The notes: generated from the sequence alone by a model not told the origin. Shown: positions 5,362-12,853, numbered from the stretch's first letter. The stretch is DNA of 14,902 nucleotides from Candidatus Falkowbacteria bacterium RIFOXYC2_FULL_47_12 (GCA_001778285.1 MFGL01000008.1:8477-23378), one strand, 5' to 3'. Numbers and translations: made by a program.

Positions 5362-8163
5362 ATGTCCCAAAAATTCATCGTCATTCGCGGCGCCCGCACA
5401 CATAACTTGAAAAACATTGACGTAGACATCCCCCGCCACAAACTCGTGGTAATGACCGGCCTGTCCGGCTCGGGAAAATCAAGCTTGGCCTTTGACACCA
5501 TCTACGCCGAAGGCCAGCGCCGCTACCTGGAGTCGCTGTCAAGCTACGCCAAGCAGTACGTGGATTTGATGGACAAACCGGACGTTGACTCCATCACCGG
5601 CTTAACGCCCACGATTGCCATTGACCAAAAAGCAAATACCGCCACTCCCCGATCCACGGTGGGCACGGCCACTGAAATCTACGACCTCCTGCGCCTGCTT
5701 TACGCGCGCGGCGGCGTGCCGCACTGCCCGCAGACCGGAGAGCCGCTCACCAAAAAAAGCGTTGCGGACATTGTGGCGCAAATCGCCGCTCTGCCCCAGC
5801 CGGTAACTATTCTCGCACCGATAGTGAGAAATGCTGAAATTACCGACAAAAAAATTATTTCCAAAATCGCCAAAGCCGGCTTTGCGCACATTATTTTGGA
5901 CGGCCAATTCTATAGCAGCCAAACTTACGCGCTGACCATTCCCGACGGTTTGCACTCACTTTCTATCGTCATCGCCCAAACAGACGTTTCCCCGAAAAAA
6001 ACAATCCCAAGCGTTCGGGACAAAAATGAAAAATTTGAATTGCAAAAACACGTCAAGAAGGCGCTTGATTTGAGCAATGGCTTTGTGAGCGTATTCACGC
6101 TCGCAAACGGCAAAAAAACCGAAGTTATCTGCTCAACGATTTGGAGCTGCGCTGCAAGCGGCTTTTCCCTGCCTGATTTGGAGCCAAAACATTTTTCCTT
6201 CAACTCCCCGTTCGGCGCCTGCCCGGCCTGCCACGGTCTGGGCACCAAACTCTCCGTTGTCGCCGCATTGCTTTTAAATGACAAATTAAGCATCAACGAG
6301 GGCGCCATCCGCGCCTGGCCAAAAAACAACGGCGCTTACCGAAAGCATCTGGATGAGCTGGCCGCGCTTGCGCATAAACACAAATTTTCTTTAAACACGC
6401 CCGTACAAAACCTCTCGGCCAACCAGCGAGACTTGATTTTAAACGGCAACGGCAGTTTCGTCGGAATTGCCGCACTGCTGGAAGAACGCTACCAGGAGTC
6501 TGATTCGCTCGCTATTAAAAGCGACCTGGAGCAGTATATGCGCGTGAACAAGTGTCCGGCCTGCAACGGCGAGCGGCTCAAGCCGGAGTACCGCGCCGTC
6601 ACGGTTGCCGGCGTCAAACTTGCCGGCATCACCGCTCTGACTGTCGCCGAAGCAAAAACGCGTCTGTCGGAAATACTGAAGCGCCTGACGAACGGCGATA
6701 AAAAAATAGCTGAACCGATTATCAAAGAAATCAGCGTACGGCTGGAAGCACTCGCACAATCCGGTTTGAGCTACGTTACTATTGACCGGACGGTTGCGTC
6801 GCTCTCCGGCGGCGAGGCCCAGCGCGTCAAGCTGGCAACACAACTTGCCTCAAACCTCGTAAACGTCACTTATATTTTGGACGAGCCCTCTGTCGGCCTG
6901 CACCCCCGCGACATCGCCAAACTCATCGCCACACTAAAAAAGCTGCGAGATTTGGAAAACACCGTCATCGTGGTTGAACACGACGAAACGCTCATGCAGG
7001 CGGCCGATTATATCATTGACGTGGGCCCCGGCGCCGGCGCGTTCGGAGGCCTGATTACGGCCAAAGGCACGCCGGCGGAGGTTGCCGCCAATCCGCATTC
7101 GCTCACCGGCCAATATCTTGCGCACAAAAAAACCATCCCGCAGGCGAACGGGCAACGCCAAGGCAGCGGCCAAATCCTTACCATCGTCGGCGCGAGCGAG
7201 CACAACTTGCAAAACATCACCGTGGAATTCCCGCTCGGCACTTTCATTGCGCTCACCGGCGTTTCCGGCTCAGGCAAGTCAACGCTGATGACTGATATTT
7301 TGTCCAAAGCGCTGGCAAAAAAATTCTACCGCGCCAAAGAAGAGCCGGGCGCGCACAAAGAAATCAGAGGGTTGGAGCATATTGACAAGGTCATAACGAT
7401 AGACCAGTCGCCCATCGGCCGCACCCCGCGCTCCAATCCGGCCACCTACACCGGCTGTTTCACCTACATCCGCGAACTCTTCAGCGAATTGCCCGAGGCA
7501 AAAATTAAAAATTTTAACCCCAGCCACTTCAGTTTCAATATCGTCGGCGGCCGCTGCGAGGTCTGCTCGGGCGACGGCTTTGAGCGCATTGACATGCAAT
7601 TCCTCTCCGACGTCTACGTCAAGTGCAAAGTCTGCGACGGCACCCGCTACCAGAAAGAAATTCTGGACGTCTGCTACAAGGAAAAAAACATCGCCGGCGT
7701 TTTGGACATGGCTGTCGTGGAAGCAAAGGAATTCTTCAGAGGCGAAGAACAAATTTTACAAAAATTAAATATTTTAGACGAAGTGGGGTTGGGCTACATC
7801 AAACTCGGCCAGTCTGCCACGACGCTTTCCGGCGGCGAGGCCCAGCGCGTCAAACTCGCAACTGAACTTTCCCGCCGTGATACGGGCCGCACGCTTTATA
7901 TTTTGGACGAGCCGACGACCGGCCTGCATTTTGACGACATTAAACGCCTGCTTTCTATTTTGCAAAAATTAGTGGACAAGGGCAACACGGTGTTAATTAT
8001 TGAACATAACTTAGACGTGATAAAATCCGTTGACTGGGTCATTGACTTGGGGCCGGAAGGCGGTGACAAGGGTGGGCGTGTGGTTGCCTGTGGCACGCCG
8101 AGCGAAGTTGCTAAAGTAAAAGAGAGTTATACCGGACAATATCTTAAAAAAATTTTAAAATAA
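5362..8163 (+). CDS. uvrA: Excinuclease ABC subunit A (UvrA)
   Basis: At 933 residues this has the usual UvrA length. It shows two ABC ATPase halves: Walker A GLSGSGKSS at 33-41 and GVSGSGKST near 633, signatures LSGGEAQRVKLAT near 480 and 822, and Walker B with ILDEPSVGLH and ILDEPTTGLH. The C-terminal zinc motif is intact (CEVCSGDGF ... CKVCDG, about 732-758). The insertion-domain zinc motif is altered: the usual C-x2-C before LEP is C263-A-A-S266, so one ligand is Ser, while the partner pair C287/C290 is present at the expected spacing. UvrA is the damage-recognition subunit of nucleotide excision repair and works with UvrB and UvrC, which are not in this window. The gene is monocistronic here, has its own promoter and ends at a shared terminator facing recA. 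Confidence 0.98.
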   Translation: MSQKFIVIRGARTHNLKNIDVDIPRHKLVVMTGLSGSGKSSLAFDTIYAEGQRRYLESLSSYAKQYVDLMDKPDVDSITGLTPTIAIDQKANTATPRSTVGTATEIYDLLRLLYARGGVPHCPQTGEPLTKKSVADIVAQIAALPQPVTILAPIVRNAEITDKKIISKIAKAGFAHIILDGQFYSSQTYALTIPDGLHSLSIVIAQTDVSPKKTIPSVRDKNEKFELQKHVKKALDLSNGFVSVFTLANGKKTEVICSTIWSCAASGFSLPDLEPKHFSFNSPFGACPACHGLGTKLSVVAALLLNDKLSINEGAIRAWPKNNGAYRKHLDELAALAHKHKFSLNTPVQNLSANQRDLILNGNGSFVGIAALLEERYQESDSLAIKSDLEQYMRVNKCPACNGERLKPEYRAVTVAGVKLAGITALTVAEAKTRLSEILKRLTNGDKKIAEPIIKEISVRLEALAQSGLSYVTIDRTVASLSGGEAQRVKLATQLASNLVNVTYILDEPSVGLHPRDIAKLIATLKKLRDLENTVIVVEHDETLMQAADYIIDVGPGAGAFGGLITAKGTPAEVAANPHSLTGQYLAHKKTIPQANGQRQGSGQILTIVGASEHNLQNITVEFPLGTFIALTGVSGSGKSTLMTDILSKALAKKFYRAKEEPGAHKEIRGLEHIDKVITIDQSPIGRTPRSNPATYTGCFTYIRELFSELPEAKIKNFNPSHFSFNIVGGRCEVCSGDGFERIDMQFLSDVYVKCKVCDGTRYQKEILDVCYKEKNIAGVLDMAVVEAKEFFRGEEQILQKLNILDEVGLGYIKLGQSATTLSGGEAQRVKLATELSRRDTGRTLYILDEPTTGLHFDDIKRLLSILQKLVDKGNTVLIIEHNLDVIKSVDWVIDLGPEGGDKGGRVVACGTPSEVAKVKESYTGQYLKKILK

Positions 8164-8209
8164 CCGTATAGCCGCCTTCTTTTTCGAAAATTAACAAGTC
8201 AACGTAGTC

Positions 8210-8240
8210 AAAAAAACGCCCCTTGCCGGAGCGTTTTTTT
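8210..8240. terminator. Bidirectional hairpin terminator between uvrA and recA
   Basis: Bases 8210-8219 (AAAAAAACGC) pair perfectly with 8231-8240 (GCGTTTTTTT). Two more G-C pairs form inside, across one mismatch, and TTGCC makes the loop. The T-run follows the stem on the plus strand, and the A-run gives a U-run on the minus strand, so it can serve both convergent genes. It lies 46 nt after the uvrA stop and 21 nt after the recA stop. Confidence 0.85.
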
Positions 8241-8261
8241 AATTTTAAAATTTTAAATTTT

Positions 8262-9296
8262 TTATTTCTCCACTTCTTCCCGTGCCCGCACCTCTTTCAA
8301 AATCCTCGCGCGGATTTCTTTCATCAGTTTCGGGTTGGCGCGCAGAAACGTCTTGGCGTTCTCGCGGCCGGTGCCGAGCTTTTCTTCGCCAAAACTATAC
8401 GAATTGCCGGATTTGCCGATTACGCCGTAGACAATGCCCGCGTCTAACAGGTCGCCAGAAATGGACATGCCCTCGTTGTACATGATGTCAAATTCCGTCG
8501 TGCGAAACGGCGGGGCAACTTTGTTTTTGACAACTTTCACCTTCACGCGGTTGCCGATAATTTTTTCGTTCTGTTTGATTTGCGCCGAGCGCCGCACCTC
8601 AATGCGCAGGGAGGAGTAAAATTTCAGCGCGTTGCCGCCCGGCGTGGTCTCCGGATTGCCAAAAAATACGCCGATTTTCATGCGGATTTGGTTGATAAAA
8701 ATCACCACCGTGCTGGATTTGGCCACGATGCCGGAGAGTTTGCGCAGGGCCTGCGACATCAGACGCGCCTGCAAGCCCATGTGGCTGTCGCCCATGTCGC
8801 CTTCAATTTCGGCTTTAGGCACGAGCGCCGCCACCGAGTCAATGACGATGACATCCACCGCGCTGGAGCGTACGAGCGTTTCTACAATCTCCAAGGCCTG
8901 TTCGCCTGTGTCCGGCTGGGAAATCAAAAGCTCGTTGATGTTGACGCCGATTTTTTTGGAGTAATCCGGATCCAGCGCGTGCTCGGCATCAACGAACGCC
9001 GCTGTGCCGCCGAGCTTTTGCACCTCGTTAATGACGTGCAGGGCCAGCGTTGTTTTGCCCGACGACTCCGGACCGAATATTTCAATGATGCGCCCGCGCG
9101 GCATGCCGTTGCCCAAGGCAATGTCAAGCGAGAGACAGCCGGTCGGCACGCACTCTACTATCATGCGTTTGGCCTCGCCCAGACGCATAATCGCGCCATC
9201 GCCGAAACGCTGTTTAATCTGGCCGATGGCGTCTTCGGTGGCCTGTTTGCGCTGAGCGGCATCTTCAATTTTTTCAACGGCGGGATCTTTGGACAT
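8262..9296 (-). CDS. recA: Recombinase RecA
   Basis: This 344-residue protein matches RecA throughout. Walker A GPESSGKTT is at 75-83, the catalytic Glu lies in FVDAEHALDP (101-110), Walker B VIVIDS is at 149-154, and the EGDMGDSHMGLQARLMSQAL polymer/ATPase region and the L2 segment INQIRMKIGVFFGNPETTPG are present. RecA forms filaments on single-stranded DNA, drives strand exchange and, where LexA exists, triggers its self-cleavage. The C-terminus is short, without a long acidic tail. The gene follows the rodZ-like gene by 39 nt. AAGGAGGG on the minus strand at 9327-9320 is a good Shine-Dalgarno sequence but lies 23 nt from the ATG, unusually far. No alternative in-frame start lies nearer, so the ATG at 9296 is kept. 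Confidence 0.98.
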   Translation of the reverse strand: MSKDPAVEKIEDAAQRKQATEDAIGQIKQRFGDGAIMRLGEAKRMIVECVPTGCLSLDIALGNGMPRGRIIEIFGPESSGKTTLALHVINEVQKLGGTAAFVDAEHALDPDYSKKIGVNINELLISQPDTGEQALEIVETLVRSSAVDVIVIDSVAALVPKAEIEGDMGDSHMGLQARLMSQALRKLSGIVAKSSTVVIFINQIRMKIGVFFGNPETTPGGNALKFYSSLRIEVRRSAQIKQNEKIIGNRVKVKVVKNKVAPPFRTTEFDIMYNEGMSISGDLLDAGIVYGVIGKSGNSYSFGEEKLGTGRENAKTFLRANPKLMKEIRARILKEVRAREEVEK

Positions 9297-9327
9297 AGAA
9301 ACACAGGTTATAATTTAAACCCTCCTT
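9297..9327 (-). promoter_or_regulatory. recA leader: distant Shine-Dalgarno and weak palindrome
   Basis: On the minus strand AAGGAGGG (9327-9320) is followed by an imperfect palindrome, GGTTTAAATTATAACC (9322-9307), and then 10 nt to the ATG. TATAAC (9312-9307) could also be a -10 box giving a very short leader, though no -35 is visible. Either the palindrome folds and brings the ribosome site closer, or a promoter sits here. Both readings are tentative. Confidence 0.35.
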
Positions 9328-9335
9328 TTGTTTTT

Positions 9336-10001
9336 TTATTGCACTAACACGTGCCGCGTAACTTCGGCATCGCGGCCGTACTTTTTTTGCGCGCGCACGG
9401 TAATGTCATTCATGCCTTCCTTCAAATAAACGCGCTCGCTGAACGCACCGTCGGTCGTATCAACAATTTCCGTGCCGTTCATGAACAAACGCGCATGGCT
9501 TTCCACCGTGCCGCTCACGCTGATTTCACGGCTTGAAGTGGCGTAGCGCTCCGGCGGGAAAATGACGGCAAGGCCAGGCGGAGCGATAACCGCCTGCACG
9601 CGCAGGCCGATGTAGCCTAAACCGGCTAAGATAATTACCCCCAGTATAACGCCCCGCCAGAGTTTGGGCAAGAGAAAAAAATAACGCCGCGGCGCGCGCG
9701 AGCGGCCAAAGACGCGGCTCGTATCCGGCGCGTCCGCGGTCAGAGCAAACTCGCGTTCGTAGAGCGCAACCATTCTGCGATACGACAACTCTAAATACGC
9801 GCAGTATTCGCGCAACACGTGTTTGGCATACAAACCGTCCGGCAAAGCCGCGGAGTTGCCGTCTTCCAGCGCCTGGACATAAACTTCTTTAATACGCGCT
9901 CCGGCCGCGGCCTGCTCTATGGATGCGCCTCTTTCTTCGCGCCGCAGCCGCAACAACTCACCGAGCGTAAAATCATTGAGAGAATGTTTTTTGAAATGCA
10001 T
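9336..10001 (-). CDS. RodZ-like protein: cytoplasmic HTH, membrane helix, Ig-like domain
   Basis: The protein has 221 residues in three parts. Residues about 11-80 form a Cro/XRE-type helix-turn-helix of the RodZ kind (FTLGELLRLRREERGASIEQ, then GLYAKHVLREYCAYL). A basic stretch (about 96-116) leads into one membrane helix (117-138). The external part (about 141-221) reads like an Ig-like or glucodextranase-B-like beta domain (FPPERYATSSREISVSGTVE, MNGTEI, GMNDITVRAQ). RodZ links the MreB cytoskeleton to the cell wall elongation machinery through its HTH domain; that role is assumed here from architecture. The ATG at 10001 has no Shine-Dalgarno sequence, and one arm of a large inverted repeat ends 4 nt before it. 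It lies 39 nt upstream of recA and is probably co-transcribed. Confidence 0.8.
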   Translation of the reverse strand: MHFKKHSLNDFTLGELLRLRREERGASIEQAAAGARIKEVYVQALEDGNSAALPDGLYAKHVLREYCAYLELSYRRMVALYEREFALTADAPDTSRVFGRSRAPRRYFFLLPKLWRGVILGVIILAGLGYIGLRVQAVIAPPGLAVIFPPERYATSSREISVSGTVESHARLFMNGTEIVDTTDGAFSERVYLKEGMNDITVRAQKKYGRDAEVTRHVLVQ

Positions 10002-10005
10002 ATCA

Positions 10006-10141
10006 CTACGAATTACGAATGCGTACGAATGTACGAATTAACCGTGTTTGAATATTGAAAATCTTTCTGGGTCGTGCTTAAACTTAAAACAAAAATGCTA
10101 AAAATATATTCGTAACATTCGTACCTATTCGTAATTCGTAG
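10006..10141. repeat. Large inverted repeat with four TACGAAT units per arm
   Basis: The left arm 10006-10038 and the right arm 10108-10141 are reverse complements except for two substitutions and one 1-nt gap. Each arm holds four copies of TACGAAT (left: 10007, 10014, 10024, 10032; right, as ATTCGTA: 10108, 10117, 10127, 10134), with mirrored spacing. The 69-nt centre (10039-10107) is AT-rich and has no ORF. The whole occupies most of the 206-nt gap between rodZ and the pilin-like gene; transcribed, it would fold into a long stem-loop. No terminal duplication or transposase is seen. Confidence 0.85.
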
Positions 10142-10152
10142 GAATTAAAGAA

Positions 10153-10169
10153 GGAAACATCACTGTTCC
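10153..10169 (-). terminator. Possible weak terminator after the pilin-like gene
   Basis: On the minus strand GGAACA (10169-10164) pairs with TGTTTCC (10159-10153 region, one bulged base) around a 4-nt loop. TTCTTTAATT follows, an imperfect U-tract. It lies about 40 nt past the pilin-like stop. The short stem and interrupted tract make this tentative; the large inverted repeat just beyond could do the same job. Confidence 0.3.
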
Positions 10170-10207
10170 CTCCTCCCTCCGCATTGCACAAACTTTATAA
10201 TAAAATT

Positions 10208-10651
10208 CTACGGCGTCTTGTACCATACACTGAATACGCCGGTGTTATATCCCAAAGAAATCAGGGTGAAATTAATGATGGTCCAGCTGACAAAAACAAT
10301 TACTAATCCAATAATGGCATTTTTTAAAATCGTTTTTCCTTCTTCAACTTTTTCACTGGAGCCGGCTGAAATAATCATGGTCACGCCGCCGTAGACAAAA
10401 AACAACAAAGCCAGACTGCCGACAATACCCAAAATCCACTGAGCAACATACACGCCGAGCTGAACGAAATCATTAAGTTGGTAATTACCACAATTTACAC
10501 CTTGGCAAGCTTTGGCCGTTTCTGGTGAAATTGGCCCAGTCGGCGGAGGCAAAATTGCAGCGTAACTTGGGTTGCTAAAAAAAACAAGAAAACAAGAAAA
10601 CAAGAAAACGAACGTTACTATTGTAGCTAATTTGTATTTTGTAATATTCAT
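10208..10651 (-). CDS. T4SS-type pilin-like small membrane protein
   Basis: The protein has 147 residues. A signal peptide (about 1-31, likely cleavage after SYA) is followed by a Pro-rich mature start (ILPPPTGP), a short Cys pair (CQGVNC, 49-54) and two membrane helices (about 67-95 and 109-133). These are separated by the polar loop SAGSSEKVEEGKTILKN. This layout and the loop sequence are typical of the VirB2/TrbC-like T4SS pilin family common in CPR genomes, often next to type IV secretion or pilus ATPase genes. None are present here. The signal peptide hydrophobic core is encoded by an 8-nt tandem repeat. It starts 12 nt after the solute-binding protein stop and is preceded by the weak purine-rich stretch GAAGAA. 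Pilin family assignment is good; a secretion role is inference. Confidence 0.75.
   Translation of the reverse strand: MNITKYKLATIVTFVFLFSCFLVFFSNPSYAAILPPPTGPISPETAKACQGVNCGNYQLNDFVQLGVYVAQWILGIVGSLALLFFVYGGVTMIISAGSSEKVEEGKTILKNAIIGLVIVFVSWTIINFTLISLGYNTGVFSVWYKTP
10581..10609. repeat. 8-nt tandem repeat AAAACAAG, 3.6 copies, in the pilin-like signal peptide
   Basis: Exact units begin at 10581, 10589 and 10597, with a partial AAAAC at 10605-10609. On the coding strand it encodes the hydrophobic core FVFLFSCFLVFF of the signal peptide. A change of one unit would shift the frame near residue 15 and abolish the protein. The same unit occurs at 1933-1955. Confidence 0.9.
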
Positions 10652-10663
10652 ATTTCTTCATTC

Positions 10664-12049
10664 TCAATTCCCCATGGTTTGCTGTATCTTCTGCGCCGCG
10701 GTCTGCATGATTTTTGGCACCTGCTTTGGGTCAAGCAAGGTCTGGTCAATCATGTCGCCTAAAATCACCTCGGCCGCATTGTAGTCATTGCCGCGATACC
10801 AGGTTGCGGCGGTTAAAAGCTGGCTTGCGAACACCTGCAGATTCGGGTCGTTCAGCTGCTGATTGATGAGACTTTTGCGCGCGGCCGGCAGTTGCGCTTT
10901 ATTCAAATAGCTCGACACGTTTTCAGCCGCCGTGGCAAACTGAATGAAATCCCAGGCCTCGGACGGATGCGCGCTCTGGGCGGAAACGCCCTCCAGCCAA
11001 AAGTTGGCAAAATTGGTATCAACTTTGCTGCCTTCAATTTGCAGCATTTTGCTGACGCCGAAATTCAGACGCGGCGCGCGCGCGCGAATTTGCGGCGCGT
11101 GGTAGGCGTAGCCGAAAAAAAACGCGCTGCTGCCGTCAATGAAGGCCTGCAGTGAATTGGGCATATCCGCGTTCCACGTATAGACGTCTTTGAGGGGATT
11201 GGCAAAATCAGTGTAGAAACGCAGGGCTTCAACTCCGGGCGCGGCATTTTTCGTGGCGCCCGCCGGCGTCTTGTGGAAGCTCACCCGCCCTTGCGCGTCT
11301 ATTATTTCCGCGCCATTTTGTGCCATCAATAGTGACAGAATGTCGGCGTAGCGCTCAATGTTTATGCTAGAACCAAGCGGCACGCCGGCCTGCACGATGT
11401 CGCCCTGCTCGTTTTTGCGTGTGAGCTTTTTGACCGCAGTGAGAAACGAATCGTTCCAGTAGCGCGGAATGTCGGTGATGCCGGCGTTGTTGAGCAAGTC
11501 GCGGTTGTAGTAGAGCACCATGGTGTCAACGCTCAACGGCAGGCCGTAAATTTGGCCGTTAACAACCGCGTTGCCATACACCGCCGGCACAAACTCGTCC
11601 TGCACCTGCGCGGGCGTAACGCTTGATGCCGTGCGCAGCTCTATGGTCTCGGTTTTTTGAATGGCGCCGGTGACTATGGGGTAGGCCATGGTTATGGTCG
11701 GGGGCAACGGCGTCAATTTCGTCTGATAGCGCTTCATCCAGCCCGCGTGCACGGAAAAAACGTCCGGCCCGCGGTTTTCGGCAAAGCTGTCAATTAACGT
11801 GGACTCGTACTCCTCGTAACGCAACTTGCGGTACTTGATAGTGATGTTGGGATGCAACGCCCGGTACGCCGCGATAACATCGCTGAATGTGTCGCTTGCG
11901 TCCCAGACGCGCCAGTAGTTGAGTGTAATCGGCTGAACCTTCTGCGCCTCTTCCGTGGTGACGCTGTTTTTGCAGCCGAAAGCGGACGTGACGATAAAAA
12001 TCAGAATTAAACAAACAAAGGCTAATTTGAATTTAATATGTTTATGCAT
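10664..12049 (-). CDS. Extracellular solute-binding lipoprotein (ABC-type, family 1-like)
   Basis: From the ATG at 12049 this is 461 residues. This start opens directly on a signal peptide, MHKHIKFKLAFVCLILIFIV, ending in SAFGC. That is a degenerate lipobox, with Cys26 as the probable lipid anchor. An ATG at 12121 would add 24 residues in front of the signal peptide and place the promoter -10 box inside the gene, so I reject it. The mature part shows TLNYWRVWDASDTFSDVI, GPDVFSVHAGWMKRY, GLPLSVDTMVLYYNRDLL and FWLEGVSAQSAHPSEAWDFI, all typical of the sugar-binding SBP_bac_1 type. Such proteins capture a solute outside the membrane for an ABC importer. No permease or ATPase gene is adjacent; instead the pilin-like gene follows 12 nt later. 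The ligand cannot be named. Confidence 0.88.
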   Translation of the reverse strand: MHKHIKFKLAFVCLILIFIVTSAFGCKNSVTTEEAQKVQPITLNYWRVWDASDTFSDVIAAYRALHPNITIKYRKLRYEEYESTLIDSFAENRGPDVFSVHAGWMKRYQTKLTPLPPTITMAYPIVTGAIQKTETIELRTASSVTPAQVQDEFVPAVYGNAVVNGQIYGLPLSVDTMVLYYNRDLLNNAGITDIPRYWNDSFLTAVKKLTRKNEQGDIVQAGVPLGSSINIERYADILSLLMAQNGAEIIDAQGRVSFHKTPAGATKNAAPGVEALRFYTDFANPLKDVYTWNADMPNSLQAFIDGSSAFFFGYAYHAPQIRARAPRLNFGVSKMLQIEGSKVDTNFANFWLEGVSAQSAHPSEAWDFIQFATAAENVSSYLNKAQLPAARKSLINQQLNDPNLQVFASQLLTAATWYRGNDYNAAEVILGDMIDQTLLDPKQVPKIMQTAAQKIQQTMGN

Positions 12050-12055
12050 ATATCC

Positions 12056-12084
12056 ATTATAGCAAATTTTTTCCAAAATCACCA
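12056..12084 (-). promoter_or_regulatory. Extended -10 promoter giving a leaderless solute-binding-protein mRNA
   Basis: On the minus strand TGCTATAAT (12064-12056) is a perfect TATAAT with a TGN extension. A poor -35 (TGGTGA, 12084-12079) lies 17 nt upstream. Only 6 nt (GGATAT) separate the -10 from the ATG at 12049, so transcription should begin at, or within a base of, the start codon. Confidence 0.65.
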
Positions 12085-12148
12085 GCCACTGTCTACAGAT
12101 ACTGCTTAACAGCGCTTTCATTTCTTCATTTTCGTATCAACACCATAC

Positions 12149-12832
12149 TTATTTTTTAGAATGTTGCCGTTTATAGGCTAAAATAATTTTGTCTAGCAAC
12201 TCTTTTGGTTTGGCTTCGTATTTTATAAATTCTTTTATGTTATCATGATTTAGATGAAGCTGTCCTTCTCCGATATTTCCTCTGTGTTGTCTTTTTGAAT
12301 AATATTTGTTTTTCTCCACTTCTTTTGAAGCAAACACCCAATATTTAATTATATCTCGCCAAACAGCGACCCAAATAAAGACATCGCAATGACTTGGCTT
12401 TACTTGCTGAAAATTCATATCAAATGGTCTGTTAGAATTCCACGCAAGAGCTTTTACATAAAGAGGATCATCACTTTTAGCGTCAACCGCCCTTGATGCT
12501 TTCACTTCAATTCTAATGTGTTTCTTTTTATACTGACAGGAAAAGTCATATTCATTGTCAAAATCAGGATATTCTTTTTTCGTTGGCTTTTTCATTTCTG
12601 GAATAATAGAATGAATATGCGACTGCGCCCAAGTAATGCCAAATTCCGCAGGAGATCGATAATTTTCATAAATATGCAGGTATTCATTTTTTATTAAATA
12701 CTCATTCCTAATTTCTAAATAATCATTTAATTTAATTTTATTACACTTCAATAAATTTGAAATTACATATTCATATTCATTAAAAGGATAAATTGAAATT
12801 AAATCATCAATTTGATTTTCTTTATTTTCCAT
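12149..12832 (-). CDS. PD-(D/E)xK-type nuclease, probable restriction endonuclease
   Basis: The protein has 227 residues and is AT-rich in coding sequence. Residues 94-113 hold the signature of the PD-(D/E)xK fold: EYD (Asp96), then after 12 residues IEVKAS, with Glu109 and Lys111. A hydrophobic strand, DVFIWVAVW (150-158), follows and is the usual next core strand. The N-terminal half is helical and includes AEFGITWAQSHIHS (62-75), which may contact DNA. Together with an adenine methyltransferase gene two ORFs upstream this reads as the cutting partner of a type II-like restriction-modification system; the specific site is unknown. It starts at the ATG at 12832, 21 nt after the previous stop, with no Shine-Dalgarno. 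No closer family can be named by eye. A non-restriction defence nuclease remains possible. Confidence 0.65.
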   Translation of the reverse strand: MENKENQIDDLISIYPFNEYEYVISNLLKCNKIKLNDYLEIRNEYLIKNEYLHIYENYRSPAEFGITWAQSHIHSIIPEMKKPTKKEYPDFDNEYDFSCQYKKKHIRIEVKASRAVDAKSDDPLYVKALAWNSNRPFDMNFQQVKPSHCDVFIWVAVWRDIIKYWVFASKEVEKNKYYSKRQHRGNIGEGQLHLNHDNIKEFIKYEAKPKELLDKIILAYKRQHSKK

Positions 12833-12853
12833 ATATTTTAGTTTATAAATTTA

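Noticed and set aside
6005..6020. Imperfect palindrome TCCCAAGC/GTTCGGGA inside uvrA
   Set aside because: Only four outer pairs plus weak inner pairs; it could be a REP-like insertion (it encodes IPSVRDK), but the evidence is too thin without other copies.
8580..9347. Long plus-strand open frame opposite recA (255 codons)
   Set aside because: It is antisense to an unmistakable recA, and its translation has no recognisable domain; it follows from GC-rich codon use of recA.
11073..11095. GC-alternating run within the solute-binding protein gene
   Set aside because: It is explained by Arg/Ala codons (RARAPR region) in the reading frame and has no unit repeated elsewhere.
12050..12121. ATG at 12121 as start of the solute-binding protein
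   Set aside because: It would put 24 polar and mixed residues before a clear signal peptide and place a perfect extended -10 promoter inside the gene.
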